The position numbers and the translations under genes are program-made. A stretch of DNA of 64,000 nucleotides, taken from positions 434,001 through 498,000 of the forward strand of contig JALMLS010000179.1 in the NCBI GenBank assembly GCA_038496445.1. The letters run 5' to 3'. Within the stretch, counting starts at the first letter, position 1. Each line of letters opens with the position of its first letter. The DNA is from Trichosphaerium sp. ATCC 40318 (lineage: Eukaryota; Discosea; Flabellinia; Trichosidae). The notes beneath the pieces were generated by a model, which was not told where the DNA came from, searched no databases, and saw nothing but the letters and a program-made list of their open reading frames with translations. Below are positions 1 to 10,631 of this stretch, in pieces.

Positions 1-551
1 GCTGGTGTTACTGATAGTAGTCTTGCTCAGTTGGCTAAAGGTTGTCCTCTTTTGGATGAACTTGTTTTGGCTCATTGTAGTAATATCAGTTGGCCTGTAT
101 TGTCTTCTTCCTTGAAGAAATGGAAGCTTCTTAAGAAGTTCAATGTTCGTGGTTATCTTGGTATTGATGAAAATTCTGTTATCGAACATGAAGAGATCAC
201 ACATTTGAATATTTCATGGTAAGGAAGAAAACCTTTTTTGGTTTCTCTTTTTTTTTTCCCTCTTTTCGAGCTTTTTTTTTGATCTCTTGCCACTTTGTGG
301 TTTTATTGGTTGTTTACTTATTTTCGTTTAGGTGTAAGAAAGCCAATGATACTACAGTTTGTAATGCTATTAATTTATGTCCCAAGTTAGAGTGCCTTAA
401 CTTAAGTTGGCTACCTAATATCACCGGAAATTCTATCGTTTCTATTGCTACAAAGTCTTCTATTATTTCATTAAATATACGCGGATGTACTATGATAGGA
501 AAAGATGCTCTACGATTCCTTTCTACAACACCAATTTTAGTTCAAAGGTAA
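1..551 (+). CDS. leucine-rich-repeat protein, C-terminal part (5' end outside window)
   Basis: Exons 1..218 and 332..551, joined across a GTAAGG..TAG intron. Phase carries across (the TG of exon 1 completes a Trp codon), giving an open frame of 145 codons with no start in the window. The frame holds cysteine-containing LRR units such as CPLLDELVLAHC and CPKLECLNLSW, the kind found in FBXL/AMN1-type F-box proteins. In those proteins the repeats form the substrate-binding arc of an SCF ubiquitin ligase. Any F-box would lie upstream of the window. The stop is TAA at 549-551. LRR identity is fairly sure; F-box membership is inference. Confidence 0.7.
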
Positions 552-756
552 ACGACAAAAGAAAGAAAGAAAAGGAAAAAAGCTTCGAAAAAACGAAAGT
601 CTGGTATGGAGATTGAAAAAAAAAACAATTGAAAATACTTGAAAAAAAAAAATAAGCAACGATTTTTTATTTTGTTGCGTAACTTGTACTTGTAATACTA
701 TAACCAAATAATAATATATTACTCATTTATCAATGTTGACTTGTTTCAAAAAAGCA
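552..756. other. AT-rich spacer
   Basis: About 200 bases of A-rich DNA lie between the LRR gene and the duplicated module. I see no ORF, RNA gene or repeat in it. Confidence 0.5.
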
Positions 757-868
757 CCTTCAAAAAGTTGGCAACAAGGTTACGTTGTTACATTATGAAA
801 GTTGTTTTTGGCTATTTTTACATTTAGTTTGGTTGGGTTTTTTTACAAGGTGGTAAGTAGTTAGGGGT

Positions 869-1138
869 TTACAACTTCATCGCCAGAGGTATGTGAGCTG
901 GTGAGCAGAGTTTTAAAGGCGAGCAGTCGAGTTCCAAGTCACCAAAGTCGAGTCTGAACTGAGAGTTTATTTCTTCTTCGCGTTTTGTCTCGTCGATTGT
1001 CGGTATGATCTCTACTCGCTCTGAGAATGTAACTTGGCCATGTATTATCGAGGGTTCGATCACAGATGTTGTTTTGCGTGAGAGGAGGTTGAATGCGCGG
1101 CGTGTAAAGGATTTGAGAGACTTGGTAAATGTAAACAT
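869..1138 (-). CDS. small 89-aa protein of the duplicated module, copy 1
   Basis: A single-exon frame of 89 codons, kept open in all three module copies with one to three substitutions (for example Phe2 versus Ser2). The N-terminal half is basic and Ser/Thr-rich (SFTRRAFNLLSRKTTS); the C-terminal half is acidic (LDFGDLELDCS). I see no known domain, signal peptide or membrane segment. It is transcribed away from the pseudokinase-like gene across a shared 730-base spacer, so the two could share a bidirectional promoter. A 78-codon frame overlaps it in another phase and is also open in each copy. I prefer this one because its differences between copies are mild, but the copies are too similar for that to be decisive. 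Function unknown. Confidence 0.5.
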   Translation of the reverse strand: MFTFTKSLKSFTRRAFNLLSRKTTSVIEPSIIHGQVTFSERVEIIPTIDETKREEEINSQFRLDFGDLELDCSPLKLCSPAHIPLAMKL

Positions 1139-1869
1139 CTGATTGCAAGCAAGATTTGTGGTTAGTTCGGTTCAAGAAGTAAGATTATGATGTTTTAAGA
1201 CACTTTGGAGTCTTTAGTTTTGCAAACTGCACAAACTACATTTTTTGCGCACCCTAAAAAACATGTTGTATCGCTTGCGTTTATCGGCGAGTGTGCGTCA
1301 AGAGTGCAAACAAGTCATTTTGTGTTTGTTCTCGGATTCTCAATTTCTCAATAATTTCAGGGTATTTCCGTTATTCTCACAATAATTCTCCGTATCAGAC
1401 CGAGAGTCTGTTTATGGTACAACGTTATTAAAAATGATTCTTTGGTGTGGGAGGTTATTGGGTTTCGTTTCAGAGTAAATTTCAAGGAGATATCAGCTAA
1501 AAAAAGCAATTAAAAGTATATCATTTACTTTATTTGTTTGTATTCGTATTTTTCTTTTTTACGTGACTGTAAAACGAGACTGCAGGTGATGGTAGCGTCG
1601 CCAAAAGCATTTTCATCCATAAAAGTCTGTTGTTGGAACAGACAAAATGTGTACATTTGTATTTTTTCGGGCACTTTTTATTAAACTGCTACAATCCGAT
1701 TTCTCCATCTAGACTAATGGTCAGTAAGCGATACAGGTCTATTCATAAATCAACATGGTTTGTTCAATGCGATTTATACTATTAATGGATGGTTTCGGTG
1801 TAAAGTTAGACTTCAGTGTTTCGTTAAGTCAAAATACTAAAAACAACACAAACGAAACAACTCTTCCAA
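1139..1869. promoter_or_regulatory. shared divergent intergenic region of module copy 1
   Basis: About 730 bases between two divergent start codons, conserved almost base for base in copies 2 and 3. Conservation outside the frames suggests either very recent duplication or promoter function. Short upstream frames (such as 1755..1937) occur but look incidental. Confidence 0.45.
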
Positions 1870-2475
1870 ATGCTTTCTTTCATCAGAACATCTATCATCA
1901 GCGTATTCAAAAGACGTACACGCAATACAAAGGGTAAATCAAAGACTCTTGAGAAGCTTGCTCGTAAACCTCTTAATCTTGGCGCCATTGCGACAGTGCT
2001 GAAGGAGACGGCGACACAAGTGACGAACATTCACTCGGCTGGCTACGCACACTTGGGAGTCTATTCAAACGCCATCACAATCATGCCAAAGGGTCAGATA
2101 CAGCTCGGTGGTACAAACAGAGCAACAAAGATGACCAACGGTGATACCTACAAATTCCCAGACCAAGGCGATTCCATGACCACAGATGTCTCCCACATTG
2201 GTTACTTGGCTGTCAGACTGTACCTCGGCGACTACGGCGATGAATGGGTAAACATGGCAAACGAAACAGGATTCTCATACCTCACAGCTCATTACACAAA
2301 CTCTGGACGTCAGATAAATAGATTGATAGATGCCAAAGCTCCACAGACTCTCATTCATTTCGTCAAGAAGTGTTTTGAACAAAACACAACGGCCTCAGAT
2401 CTACTGGATACACAATTGATTCACTTTGCGTCAAGTGCGCGCATCACGAGTTTATCTCGTGCTTGCAGGAAATAA
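1870..2475 (+). CDS. kinase C-lobe-like (pseudokinase) protein, copy 1
   Basis: An intronless 201-codon frame. Residues 50-175 read like a protein-kinase C-lobe: a helix ending in IHSAGYAHL (catalytic-loop position), then SNAITIM, then GQIQLGGTN where the metal-binding DFG should be, then TDVSHIGYLAVRLYLG, like the helix-F motif of kinases. The catalytic HRD Asp is Gly and the DFG Asp is Gly. No Gly-rich loop or VAIK lysine precedes, so a normal N-lobe is absent. That predicts a catalytically dead kinase fold or fragment, possibly a scaffold. The first 50 residues are basic. Copy 2 differs at about ten residues. Kinase ancestry is my reading of a weak pattern, not a proven match. Confidence 0.55.
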   Translation: MLSFIRTSIISVFKRRTRNTKGKSKTLEKLARKPLNLGAIATVLKETATQVTNIHSAGYAHLGVYSNAITIMPKGQIQLGGTNRATKMTNGDTYKFPDQGDSMTTDVSHIGYLAVRLYLGDYGDEWVNMANETGFSYLTAHYTNSGRQINRLIDAKAPQTLIHFVKKCFEQNTTASDLLDTQLIHFASSARITSLSRACRK

Positions 2476-2533
2476 CTTCTCTTCCCACCTAAAAAACTTG
2501 TATTATAAAAAACAACTTCGTCAAAATAAATGT

Positions 2534-3413
2534 ACTATACCTCGCCACTTTCGTTTGTTTCACATATGTTAGCGCATGTGGAGCACATTTGTGCTAATAT
2601 TGTATCGTACTACTTCACGTTTTGGATTTTTGTCTTTCTTCTCGTAAGCAACTCTAAACTAATAACAACTTCGTGTTGTTCTAGCTTCTTTCTATCAGTT
2701 TATTTTTGCGTACCTTCGGTTGCAACCAGGTGAAGACAATGTGGCTGTTACAACCTCATACCGCGCCGGTTAGCAGGTCGATGAGTAAGTTTTCGTCAGA
2801 CAATTATTTCGAAGGAGAGCTACGTTGTAGTTATGACAATGCCATGTGTAGGAGTTCGCGTGTGAGGGATCCACCGTTGCGTAAGGAAAAAAATTCCTTT
2901 CTTTGGTAATTACTGCTATTCGTTAGCTGCGTTTGCTAAGCTATATTTCACGCGATCTCGCAGAGCAAACAATCCCTTTTTAGAATACGATCAAGTACGC
3001 GATCATTCTCATGCTTCACAAGTTATAGATGCATAGAACACTATAAACGTAGTATTTTAGTGTTTGTATATTTTTCATTGATAAAATAGTGCCACGAAGC
3101 TCTCTTCGCGTGTGGTACGCACTATTGCAACACAATAGCTATTTATGTGTTGCTTTTCGCTCACAAAAAAAAAAAAGAGAGTACAAGGATGTACGAACGG
3201 CGCAGAGGACAACAAATAGTTTGCACAAATGCTTGGTGGATATTCTTGTTAGATAGGTTTATCTTATGAAATTTAGTGTAATTTTTCGTAACAACAAACA
3301 AATTTATGATTGATGAGTGATGAAATTATCGAGTTTTCAAATATCAATCATTGATAAAACAGCATTTAAATACACCCAACACACAAGCAACAACACCTCC
3401 GTACATCTAAACA
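2534..3413. other. intergenic region, no supported gene
   Basis: About 880 bases between the duplicated module and the F-box/LRR gene. Short frames at 2530..2733 and 2706..2909 lack recognisable domains and splice context. I see no RNA gene. Confidence 0.4.
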
Positions 3414-4903
3414 ATGCTTGCAGCGTATACAACAACTATTCCACGCAAACATACGAAACACTACTCGCAGGCACAGATGAGACCCGCAAAGCGACGCAAA
3501 ACGTACGCCAATGCGTCTGTAATTGATATAAAGTAGTTTTAGCTCTCTAGCGCGTTTTTGTTTTTGCCGTTTCAATTTTCACTCAAGAAATTCTGTTTAT
3601 TTTATCTTACTTTACTCGTAGCGCTCCTGTAGTACTACGCATATGGCTCAATATCCTTCCAAACGAGTTGTGGGGACATATAATCAAAAAAGTGCCAAGT
3701 AGAAAGGCAACATCTTTAACTTGTCTCTTTTTTCGCGACGTCGTCCGATACGTTGCTGGACATCATACAGTTCGTACCAAAACTAAAAAAGACGCTATCA
3801 AACTTGGAAAATACAAAGGCATTCTGAGGAACGCAATCATCAGATGTCACGTCCAAATACGCGATAACGCAATGAGATACCTACGCGGAGTACAGAGGAT
3901 AGAGCTTAGAGATTGTGGACAACTTACAAACGCCGCAATGAAGTCAATCGCTGGAGTCAAAGAAATAATGATACAAGGAAAGAATAACATCTCAGAGGAA
4001 GGATTTTGTGCTCTTGCCGGTGCAATTAACGTCATTTTCATCGATCAATTCGGTTTAACCGATGGCGGGCTTCGAGGATTCAAAGGAGCACATACAGTAA
4101 CCCTCATCCGCTGTGAACGCATCACTGACACTGGAATCGAAGAACTAAGCGCCGTGATAAACCTCACAATAAGGGGTTGTTACGGAATTTCTGGTCAAGG
4201 TTTCAAAGGAATCTCAGGAGCTTGCAGAGTTGATGTCGCTCACTCACTAGTAGACAGCGATGGAATAAAGCATCTAGCGGGTGTTCATACGATCAACTTG
4301 AACTCTTGTCGCCGAATCTGCGATGAAGGAGTTAGGAGGCTTGCAGGCGTACACTCTATCGATATTTCTAATATCGGTATCGGAAATGAAGGTATAAAAG
4401 CTCTTGCGGGAGTACATACAATCCTCATGTCACACAATCTCGAGGTTTCGAATGAAGGTATATCTCATCTTGCCGGGGTTCATACAATCGATCTAAGCTA
4501 TACAAACGTGGGAGTTGAAGGCCTCAAATTTCTAGCCGGCGTTCATACTATTTCGCTTGAGAGGTGTAAACATGTCAACGATAAAGGTATTAAACATCTC
4601 GCTGGTGTACATACCATTAATCTGGCAAGATGCACTGGAATAAGAGATAAAGGTGTCTCAGCATTGGCAGGTGTCCATTCTATAAATCTTGCAAGATGCA
4701 CAAAGGTTTCAAACGAAAGTATCATACATCTTGGCGGCGTTCATACGATTAATATCGCTCACACGAAAGTGGATATCGAGGCGGGTATTGCCTCTATAAT
4801 ACGTAGTATAAAGAAACTTACCGTGACACATTCTCAGTATGGTCAATTAGCACCAGAAAATCAAGGAGGACTCTGCCGAATGGCACGTGTAACCTTGGTA
4901 TAA
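3414..4903 (+). CDS. F-box protein with AGVHTI-type leucine-rich repeats
   Basis: Exons 3414..3502 and 3622..4903, joined by a GTACGC..TAG intron; 456 aa. An F-box-like stretch (ILPNELWGHIIKKVPSRKA) sits just after the junction at residues 38-75. About 15 short LRRs fill the rest, each with a core like LAGVHTINLARCT followed by DKGI or NEGI. F-box proteins couple Skp1-Cullin1 to substrates, and the repeats would bind the target. The AGVHT repeat style is abundant in some giant viruses and algae, so transfer from or to a virus is possible, although this gene has one intron of host type. The start is chosen because no in-frame ATG exists in the second exon upstream of the F-box. The stop is followed by an AT-rich tail. 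Confidence 0.8.
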
Positions 4904-5284
4904 ATACAACTTACACTAAATAAATTATTTACTACATTCGTGTTTGCACATGTTCATTTAGTATTCACATAGACCGAGTTAGTACTCACCCGTTCATCGA
5001 GTATGTAAATGGTTTAAATTGCTTATTCATCCTCATTAAACTCCTTTTGCTCACCACCGTTTCCAATCAACGAACATTGCACTTTTTTTGTTATTTCAGC
5101 ACTTAGTTACCTTAGTTGTAGCGTCTTGTATCAAGCCCTGACTGATGTTGCTTTAATCACGTGTAGCACTTTCATCAGATAAACGGAAGAGAATTCCATC
5201 AAATAAAACTTAGGCACTAGCGCCATGGAAAGGCTTGCGTATTGTAGCAGCTCCAATAAAGTCTTTGTTTTTCAGAAATAGTTT
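4904..5284. other. convergent intergenic spacer
   Basis: About 380 bases between two convergent genes; both 3' ends point into it. No ORF or RNA gene seen. Confidence 0.5.
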
Positions 5285-7579
5285 TTATTTTTTCGAAGGC
5301 ATCCTTGGTTCTTGTTTGTTAGACAACGTCCAACGTTCATCATTAGTCATAGTGGATTTCCATGAATTTATTATATCACGAATCCATGGAATTGTAGTGA
5401 AAGGATACGACACAACAAGAGCTTGATTAAAATGACCAATTGCAGTATAGCAAAGTTTAACTTTCATGGCATTGAAACATCGCTCGCTTTTTGGGGTATC
5501 CCATTGCAAGAAGTTACCATTCCCATCAGTTATAAACACAATGTCTGACAGAGTCATACCCAAATAAGGTACTTGCGGAAGACCACCTCGCGTTCTGTCA
5601 CTAAAAATCAAGAAAAGTCAAATCCAGAAAGCATTGAAGAAAAAACCCAATACAACAGTAGGAAAAAAGTTCAAAACATTATTGTGTGCAAAAGTAACGT
5701 ACGATGTGAATTCTCTTATCTTATGGAATGATCTTACATTTGACATTAGATCTCTTAGTTCCTCAACTTGTCTTTTATACTTCTTCTTCTTAAAAACCTT
5801 AAAAGCAAAAAAAGGTTATTCAAAAGGGTACTGTTTCAAGCGTCTTAGAGAACTTTTTTTTAAGATTAAGATTAAATACAAGTGCACTTACTTCACTCCA
5901 TGTCTTCTTAAGTCTGTGTACAGCACTTATACTTAAGCCACCGAGTATTGCCGTTGCATCATTTGCATTTCCAAGTGATATCAGCTTTGTTGCAAGATTT
6001 ATAAAATAAATAGCACGAGATGCTCTTATTTTAACTGTATCTCCACATAGTATAGAATCACTTACAAAATAAACAAGCTATCCATACAAAAATAAGTAAA
6101 CCGATGGTAGGCGCACTGCGAGAATTAAGGCAAGTCTTCTTTACTTTTTTTTGAATAAAAAAATCGCACTTGGTTAAACTGGTTGATTATTATACTTAGA
6201 TTACCAGTTGAAGGAGGTCTAGTGTAATAGAATAGCTTACTAGGATTTATCTTACGCATACTATGAAACTGTGAATAATTAGAGGTGGTTATATGCGTAC
6301 ATTTCTTGATTCTTTATAGTTAACTCTATGGCAACTTCAGCGAAAGGTACATCCCAAAGTTCAGACACTTCTGTTTTGAATTTTTTACGTTTCGCCATCT
6401 GTGTACATGGCTCGTATACAATACCACCACGATTGCAGAACATACCGAGTGACTCCTTTATCACAGAAGATTAGGGAAGATAAAATAGATTGTAAAGACG
6501 AACATGGTGATCTTTGTTATTTTCTATATGCTTAAGTCTAGCTTTCAATGTATTGTTTATCTGTACTTGATGTTCATCAAGCATATGTTCTAGAAACTCT
6601 AGAAATTCTGCTGTCCATTCCCCATCTGCTGTCACAATAGCATAGATGATTGGTACGTTAGAAACGATATAACAGAGGAATTCAACAATACTAACAGTAT
6701 AAGCAATAAGATATTTTTCTTATAAAACTCGAGGCTAACTTACCGGTATGCAGATATATTATGAGGATCCAAAAAATACACTTTGGATAGTGCTGTCACG
6801 AATTCGGTTGGAAAGTCTTTTATCTTGAACAAAGATGCCGTCAGGAGAGGTAAAAAATCGCCTTAAGAGATTTATCAGTAAACGATTAAACAACCTTGAG
6901 CGTACTTGAAATATCATACTCTTCCATATTCAAGTGCATTGATTTTACGCACTCTATAGGAGAGAATTTTATTGGAGACGCTATCAAGTAGACTAAACCA
7001 TCAACACTCAACCCTTTTACACTTTCTATGATACTATAAAATTCGCCTTCATCGTCGAACTTAATATCTTTGTTTTCTCGAATACCATCGTAAAGTATCT
7101 ACAAAATTCTATTAATAACATACCCACGTGACAGTGACCAAGGTATCTTACCTTAGAAAATTCCTTATATTTGCCTAAAATCTCACGGGTAGGTTTTTGT
7201 AATATGCGGAGAAGAACAAGCCAAGTAGCATCGTAAGATTTTAGAAGTTGTGTAACTGAGATAGAAAACGAGGTCAGCAGTTTTTTGGAAATAAAATGGT
7301 TGAGAGTGAACCTTCTTCAAAGGAAAGACCGAACCACGTCAAAAGAGGTTTTTTCCAGGTCGTTGGAGCTGAAATTATAGCGTTCCACTCTTTACAAACC
7401 TAAATCGGTTATTAATGCCGTTATTCTGTATATCGCGTAACAAAAGTATTGGTAACGTACTGAGCAGCTTGAAACAAGTATATGAGGCAAAATTGATTTA
7501 AAGACCTTGACAAGTTAGAAAACCAATCTACTATGGTAGGGCGCACCTTTTGGAGTACTTCAGGAGGTAGAGTTTCCAT
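5285..7579 (-). CDS. F-box / REM-like / RasGEF fusion protein
   Basis: Twelve exons on the minus strand: 7579..7547, 7505..7461, 7399..7312, 7255..7152, 7098..6906, 6861..6744, 6690..6504, 6455..6301, 6260..6170, 6077..5892, 5797..5703, 5600..5285. The phase closes at every junction and gives 536 aa. Residues 2-45 form an F-box (LPPEVLQKV then VCKEWNAIISAPTTW). Residues about 95-270 include a stretch like the REM domain of Ras exchange factors (GLVYLIASPIKFSP). Residues about 295-500 are a CDC25-type RasGEF: VAIELTIKN, EIMRKINPSKLF, INQFNQLVYFVSDSIL, GLSISAVHRLKKTW, PYLGMTLSDIVFI. The catalytic domain should load GTP onto a Ras GTPase, and the F-box should bind Skp1, linking Ras activation to SCF ubiquitylation or to its own turnover. 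The RasGAP gene lies 3 kb beyond its 5' end. Confidence 0.88.
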
Positions 7580-7749
7580 ATACCTTTTCTTTTGCCAATA
7601 AGCGTTGACGTTAGTACACTTAGTACTTAACCTAGCGTTAAGCACTAACAAAACTGTCAGTGTTTGTTGCGCTGACTTGAGCTATTCTGGCTAAGTTGTG
7701 CACAGGACACGTATTTCTTTGTTTTACTTGCCACAAAAATCCTGTTTAT

Positions 7750-9391
7750 TCACGCGACCGTACATTTTTTCTGATCTTGAAAGCTGGTACTGTTTTTTCT
7801 TTGTTTTTTCTTCTTTTTTCCACCGTTATTGGTATTATCAAAAGATAGTGATACAGCCCTAGTACCATGCCAACCACTTTGGGGATTAGAGAAAGCGATA
7901 GCAACGGCATCTGCTTTTTCATCGAAATGAACAAAGTTACCACCAGAACCAATATAACGTCTTTCAGATGGCTTTATAACTTTTGGATAAGCAGGGTCTT
8001 TGCCATTAAGAACATAAAAATTACCATAACAATCACAAGCAATACCTTTATATCCTTCAAAATGTAAGCCATATAGCTCCGGGACACGTGTCTCAGTCCA
8101 TCCGACCACAGGCGCAAAATCATTCTCTGAATCGTACACTACAAGTTTAGACGGTCGTGTACCATAAACCAACAGTTTAGTTTCTCCTGGCATCCAAAAC
8201 AGCATTTTGAGAGGATACATATGCGCCGCTGGTTCATAAAAGTTCCAGGTCTTTATCATTTGTTTAGATTCAACATTCCAAACGTAACATTTATAGTATG
8301 AGCTACTGACAAACATCTTACCATCCTCTGTAGGACAGACACAATATATTTCATTATCATCTCTGTAACCATACATACCTACAAATGATCATCACGTGAT
8401 ATCCTGAAACATTATAAGGATCAATTAAGCTTACCTGGTTTGTGGCGATCTTCGGGGCTATAGTGATTAAACGTGGCGATGCATTTGGGCTCTTTTGTTT
8501 CCCATAGTGTTACTCCTTTTTTGGAATCTGCACAAGATATAAAAAGTAAACTACCCTTGTTTTAATGTGAGCAGAGTTCTTTACAAACAGTGTAACTTAC
8601 TTTTTGAGCCAAAGCCATATGAGATATAGGGTAGTGTTGCCACGTACAACTTGCCTCCGGTGAGGTGTACTCAAATTTGTACTCCTGAAATACTTCCGCT
8701 GGAAACGAACTTTTCTTATTCGTGATATCATACGCACATACGCCTCTTTGGAAACCCAAGTAGAGAATGTCACCATAACTCGTCATACTAAAGAACGTCA
8801 AAGACATATTATTATGATAGTTTTTTACCATCCTAAAGAGCCACGATTAAAAGAAAGCAAGGTGACATCCTTTGGTTCAGAAAGGTCATTAAAACGTGAT
8901 ATTTTTCCCGATATTGCCCCGAAGAAGTATATCGGTTTTCCTGAACCGTCACGCATTAAACGAGCACTAGCGATGTCAATAAAGAGCTTTTCGATCGCAC
9001 AATGCAGACAAATATGTTACCATCGGTTTTCCGGTCCAGTTGCTACATCACTCACCATGAGGTTATTATTGGGCCCTTTTATGTGTAAGTAGTGTTGCAT
9101 GTCAAACGTGATGTTCACATTTTTTGCATTAGGCGAACTAAAAAACGCGTCTGTACCTGTAAATTTGTCCACAAATTGTTGTAGGCATTTATCGTGAATG
9201 TTTTGTATGTAGAATTGCTTCAGCGAGGTTTCTATTGATGAACGCGATCTAACCCTACAAAAATGCGCCCATACCACGTCTTTGGCATAAAAAATACTCC
9301 AAGGCTTACAAATTACGCAACAAGTCAGTACATCATCTGCAGATAGTGTCTTGGTGATGAGAACAATAATTTCGGTTGGTAACACTTCCAA
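7750..9391 (-). CDS. F-box protein with WD40-like propeller
   Basis: Five exons: 9391..9021, 8966..8829, 8787..8601, 8555..8435, 8378..7750; 481 aa. An F-box opens the protein (MEVLPTEIIVLITKTLSADD, then a Trp-containing ICKPW helix). About six blade-like units follow, for example CADSKKGVTLWETKEP and YYKCYVWNVESKQ, typical of a degenerate WD40 propeller. The C-terminus is a Lys-rich tail (GGKKKKKQRKNS), which could be a nuclear signal. Proteins of this build are SCF substrate receptors that read phosphorylated degrons. The acceptor of exon 4 is AACAAG rather than TAG, required by phase. It sits in tandem with the RasGEF gene, 170 bases upstream of it. Confidence 0.8.
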
Positions 9392-9621
9392 CGTCCATTT
9401 GTGTCACATACAACGGTTTGTAAGGTAGCTACTTAATGATCTACAATTAAGTCAACTACTGAAGCACGAGGTTGTATTTATTTAAACGCCCTCCCTTTCG
9501 CCCTCAACAATTGAATTACTACTGCGTGTTCCAACTTGCTTTGCAGAACATGACAACATAGTTTAACTTGTTATGTTATTTATTTACAATGATTTACATA
9601 TTGTACACGGCCCGAACTGCA

Positions 9622-10473
9622 TTACATGATACGATAGATTTGTCTTCTCTGCTGTGATAATCTATTGTCGGCTTTTGAAACCGTTTCATCGAGCCTCTTT
9701 AATCTTGTTGTCTGAGATGTTATAGTGTCATTCATATCTTTAGCCATATCAGTCATTGAATCTAACATTTTATCAAGTTGGTCCAAATCATCATTCTGTT
9801 CCTTTATATACAATTCTTGGCTTGTCAATTCGCGATTCATCACCTAAAAACAAGTCAATAAGTACAATAGAAGCATTAACCACTCAAAAAAAAATTTGTA
9901 AATGAAATCCGTACGTGTTGATTTGAACCAATATCAAACCAATCACGTGATGAATCATTATCGTCAAAGGGACTTGTATCTCTATTAGAGTTTGCTGTCT
10001 CTCGATTTCTTTGACGACTTTCGTTTTTACGCTCAAACTTTGCTTCCCACTTCTCTTCCGCTATTTTGTGTTGGCTGGAATTATCACGCTTGAATCTATT
10101 GGCAAATGAGCTCCAAATTGATCCAATTCCATTCAAAAGCCTCTTTGATGTATTTAATTGATCATTAATACCAGCTACACGATGTTGCATGCGTTGAATA
10201 CGTTCTACAATTGAGTTAGATTTTAAAAAGGTTGTGTTAGCGTTACCTCCTTGAGATTCGAGCTCTCTCAAAGTTTCTTCACCTACATCCAACGATTCTT
10301 GGGCGTATTGCTACAAAAAATGTTACAAGCAAATTACCGCATGTAGCGTTACGTACGAGCGCAATTTTAGTGTTTGATGCTCGTTTAGGAGTTTTAACAG
10401 TTTCTTGCTGTTGTTCTCCAAACAGCTCTAACCTTTCTTCTTCATCAGTATCATACATTGTAGTTGTTTTCAT
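9622..10473 (-). CDS. SNAP-25/SNAP-29-like Qb,Qc-SNARE
   Basis: Three exons: 10473..10357, 10310..9915, 9843..9622; 244 aa. Two SNARE helices are separated by a charged linker. The first starts at YAQESLDVGEETLRELESQ and runs to a KRLLNGIGS end. The second, at the C-terminus, carries the layer pattern LDQLDKMLDSMTDMAKDM with a central Gln. No transmembrane segment and no palmitoylated Cys cluster are present, as in SNAP-29 rather than SNAP-25. It should pair with a syntaxin and an R-SNARE in membrane fusion. The N-terminus is acidic (YDTDEEERLELFG). Confidence 0.85.
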
Positions 10474-10631
10474 ATGGAATTTGTACTTCTATAATTTATT
10501 TTTGTTTTATTTGAAAACTGAAATTTTGAGACTTACGTTCACTAAACCACATTAAGCACAGACCGAAATTCCGCTACTCAAAACGATACAGTAACCAGCA
10601 AAAAGAATTCAACAACTAACACAATGATTGT

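Larger units (their letters stand above)
757..2533. repeat. duplicated divergent-gene module, copy 1
   Basis: This stretch is nearly identical to 16003..17783 in the same orientation. It also matches 38541..39775 in opposite orientation, a copy that lacks part of the right gene. The unit holds an 89-aa gene on the minus strand, about 730 bases of shared intergenic DNA, and a 201-aa gene on the plus strand. Homology begins near AAGTTGG on the left and ends near AAAATAAATGTA on the right. I saw no terminal inverted repeat, target-site duplication, transposase or reverse transcriptase, so it looks like a segmental duplication or a passively moved unit. Confidence 0.85.

Noticed and set aside
939-1175. 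78-codon minus-strand frame overlapping the 89-aa gene, also open in copies 2 and 3
   Set aside because: The copies are too alike for conservation to mean much. Its codon choice looks like an out-of-phase shadow, and substitutions there are more radical than in the 89-codon frame.
757-2533. The duplicated module as a transposon with terminal inverted repeats
   Set aside because: The ends are not inverted repeats, the flanks show no target-site duplication, and no transposase-like protein is encoded.
3668-3670. Translation start of the F-box/LRR gene at a TTG
   Set aside because: The F-box extends upstream of it and joins a proper ATG exon through a GTACGC intron.
6257-6281. Two separate genes, F-box (stop at 6279) and RasGEF (start at 6259)
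   Set aside because: The RasGEF signature is split between them and is restored exactly by a GTACGC..TAG intron.
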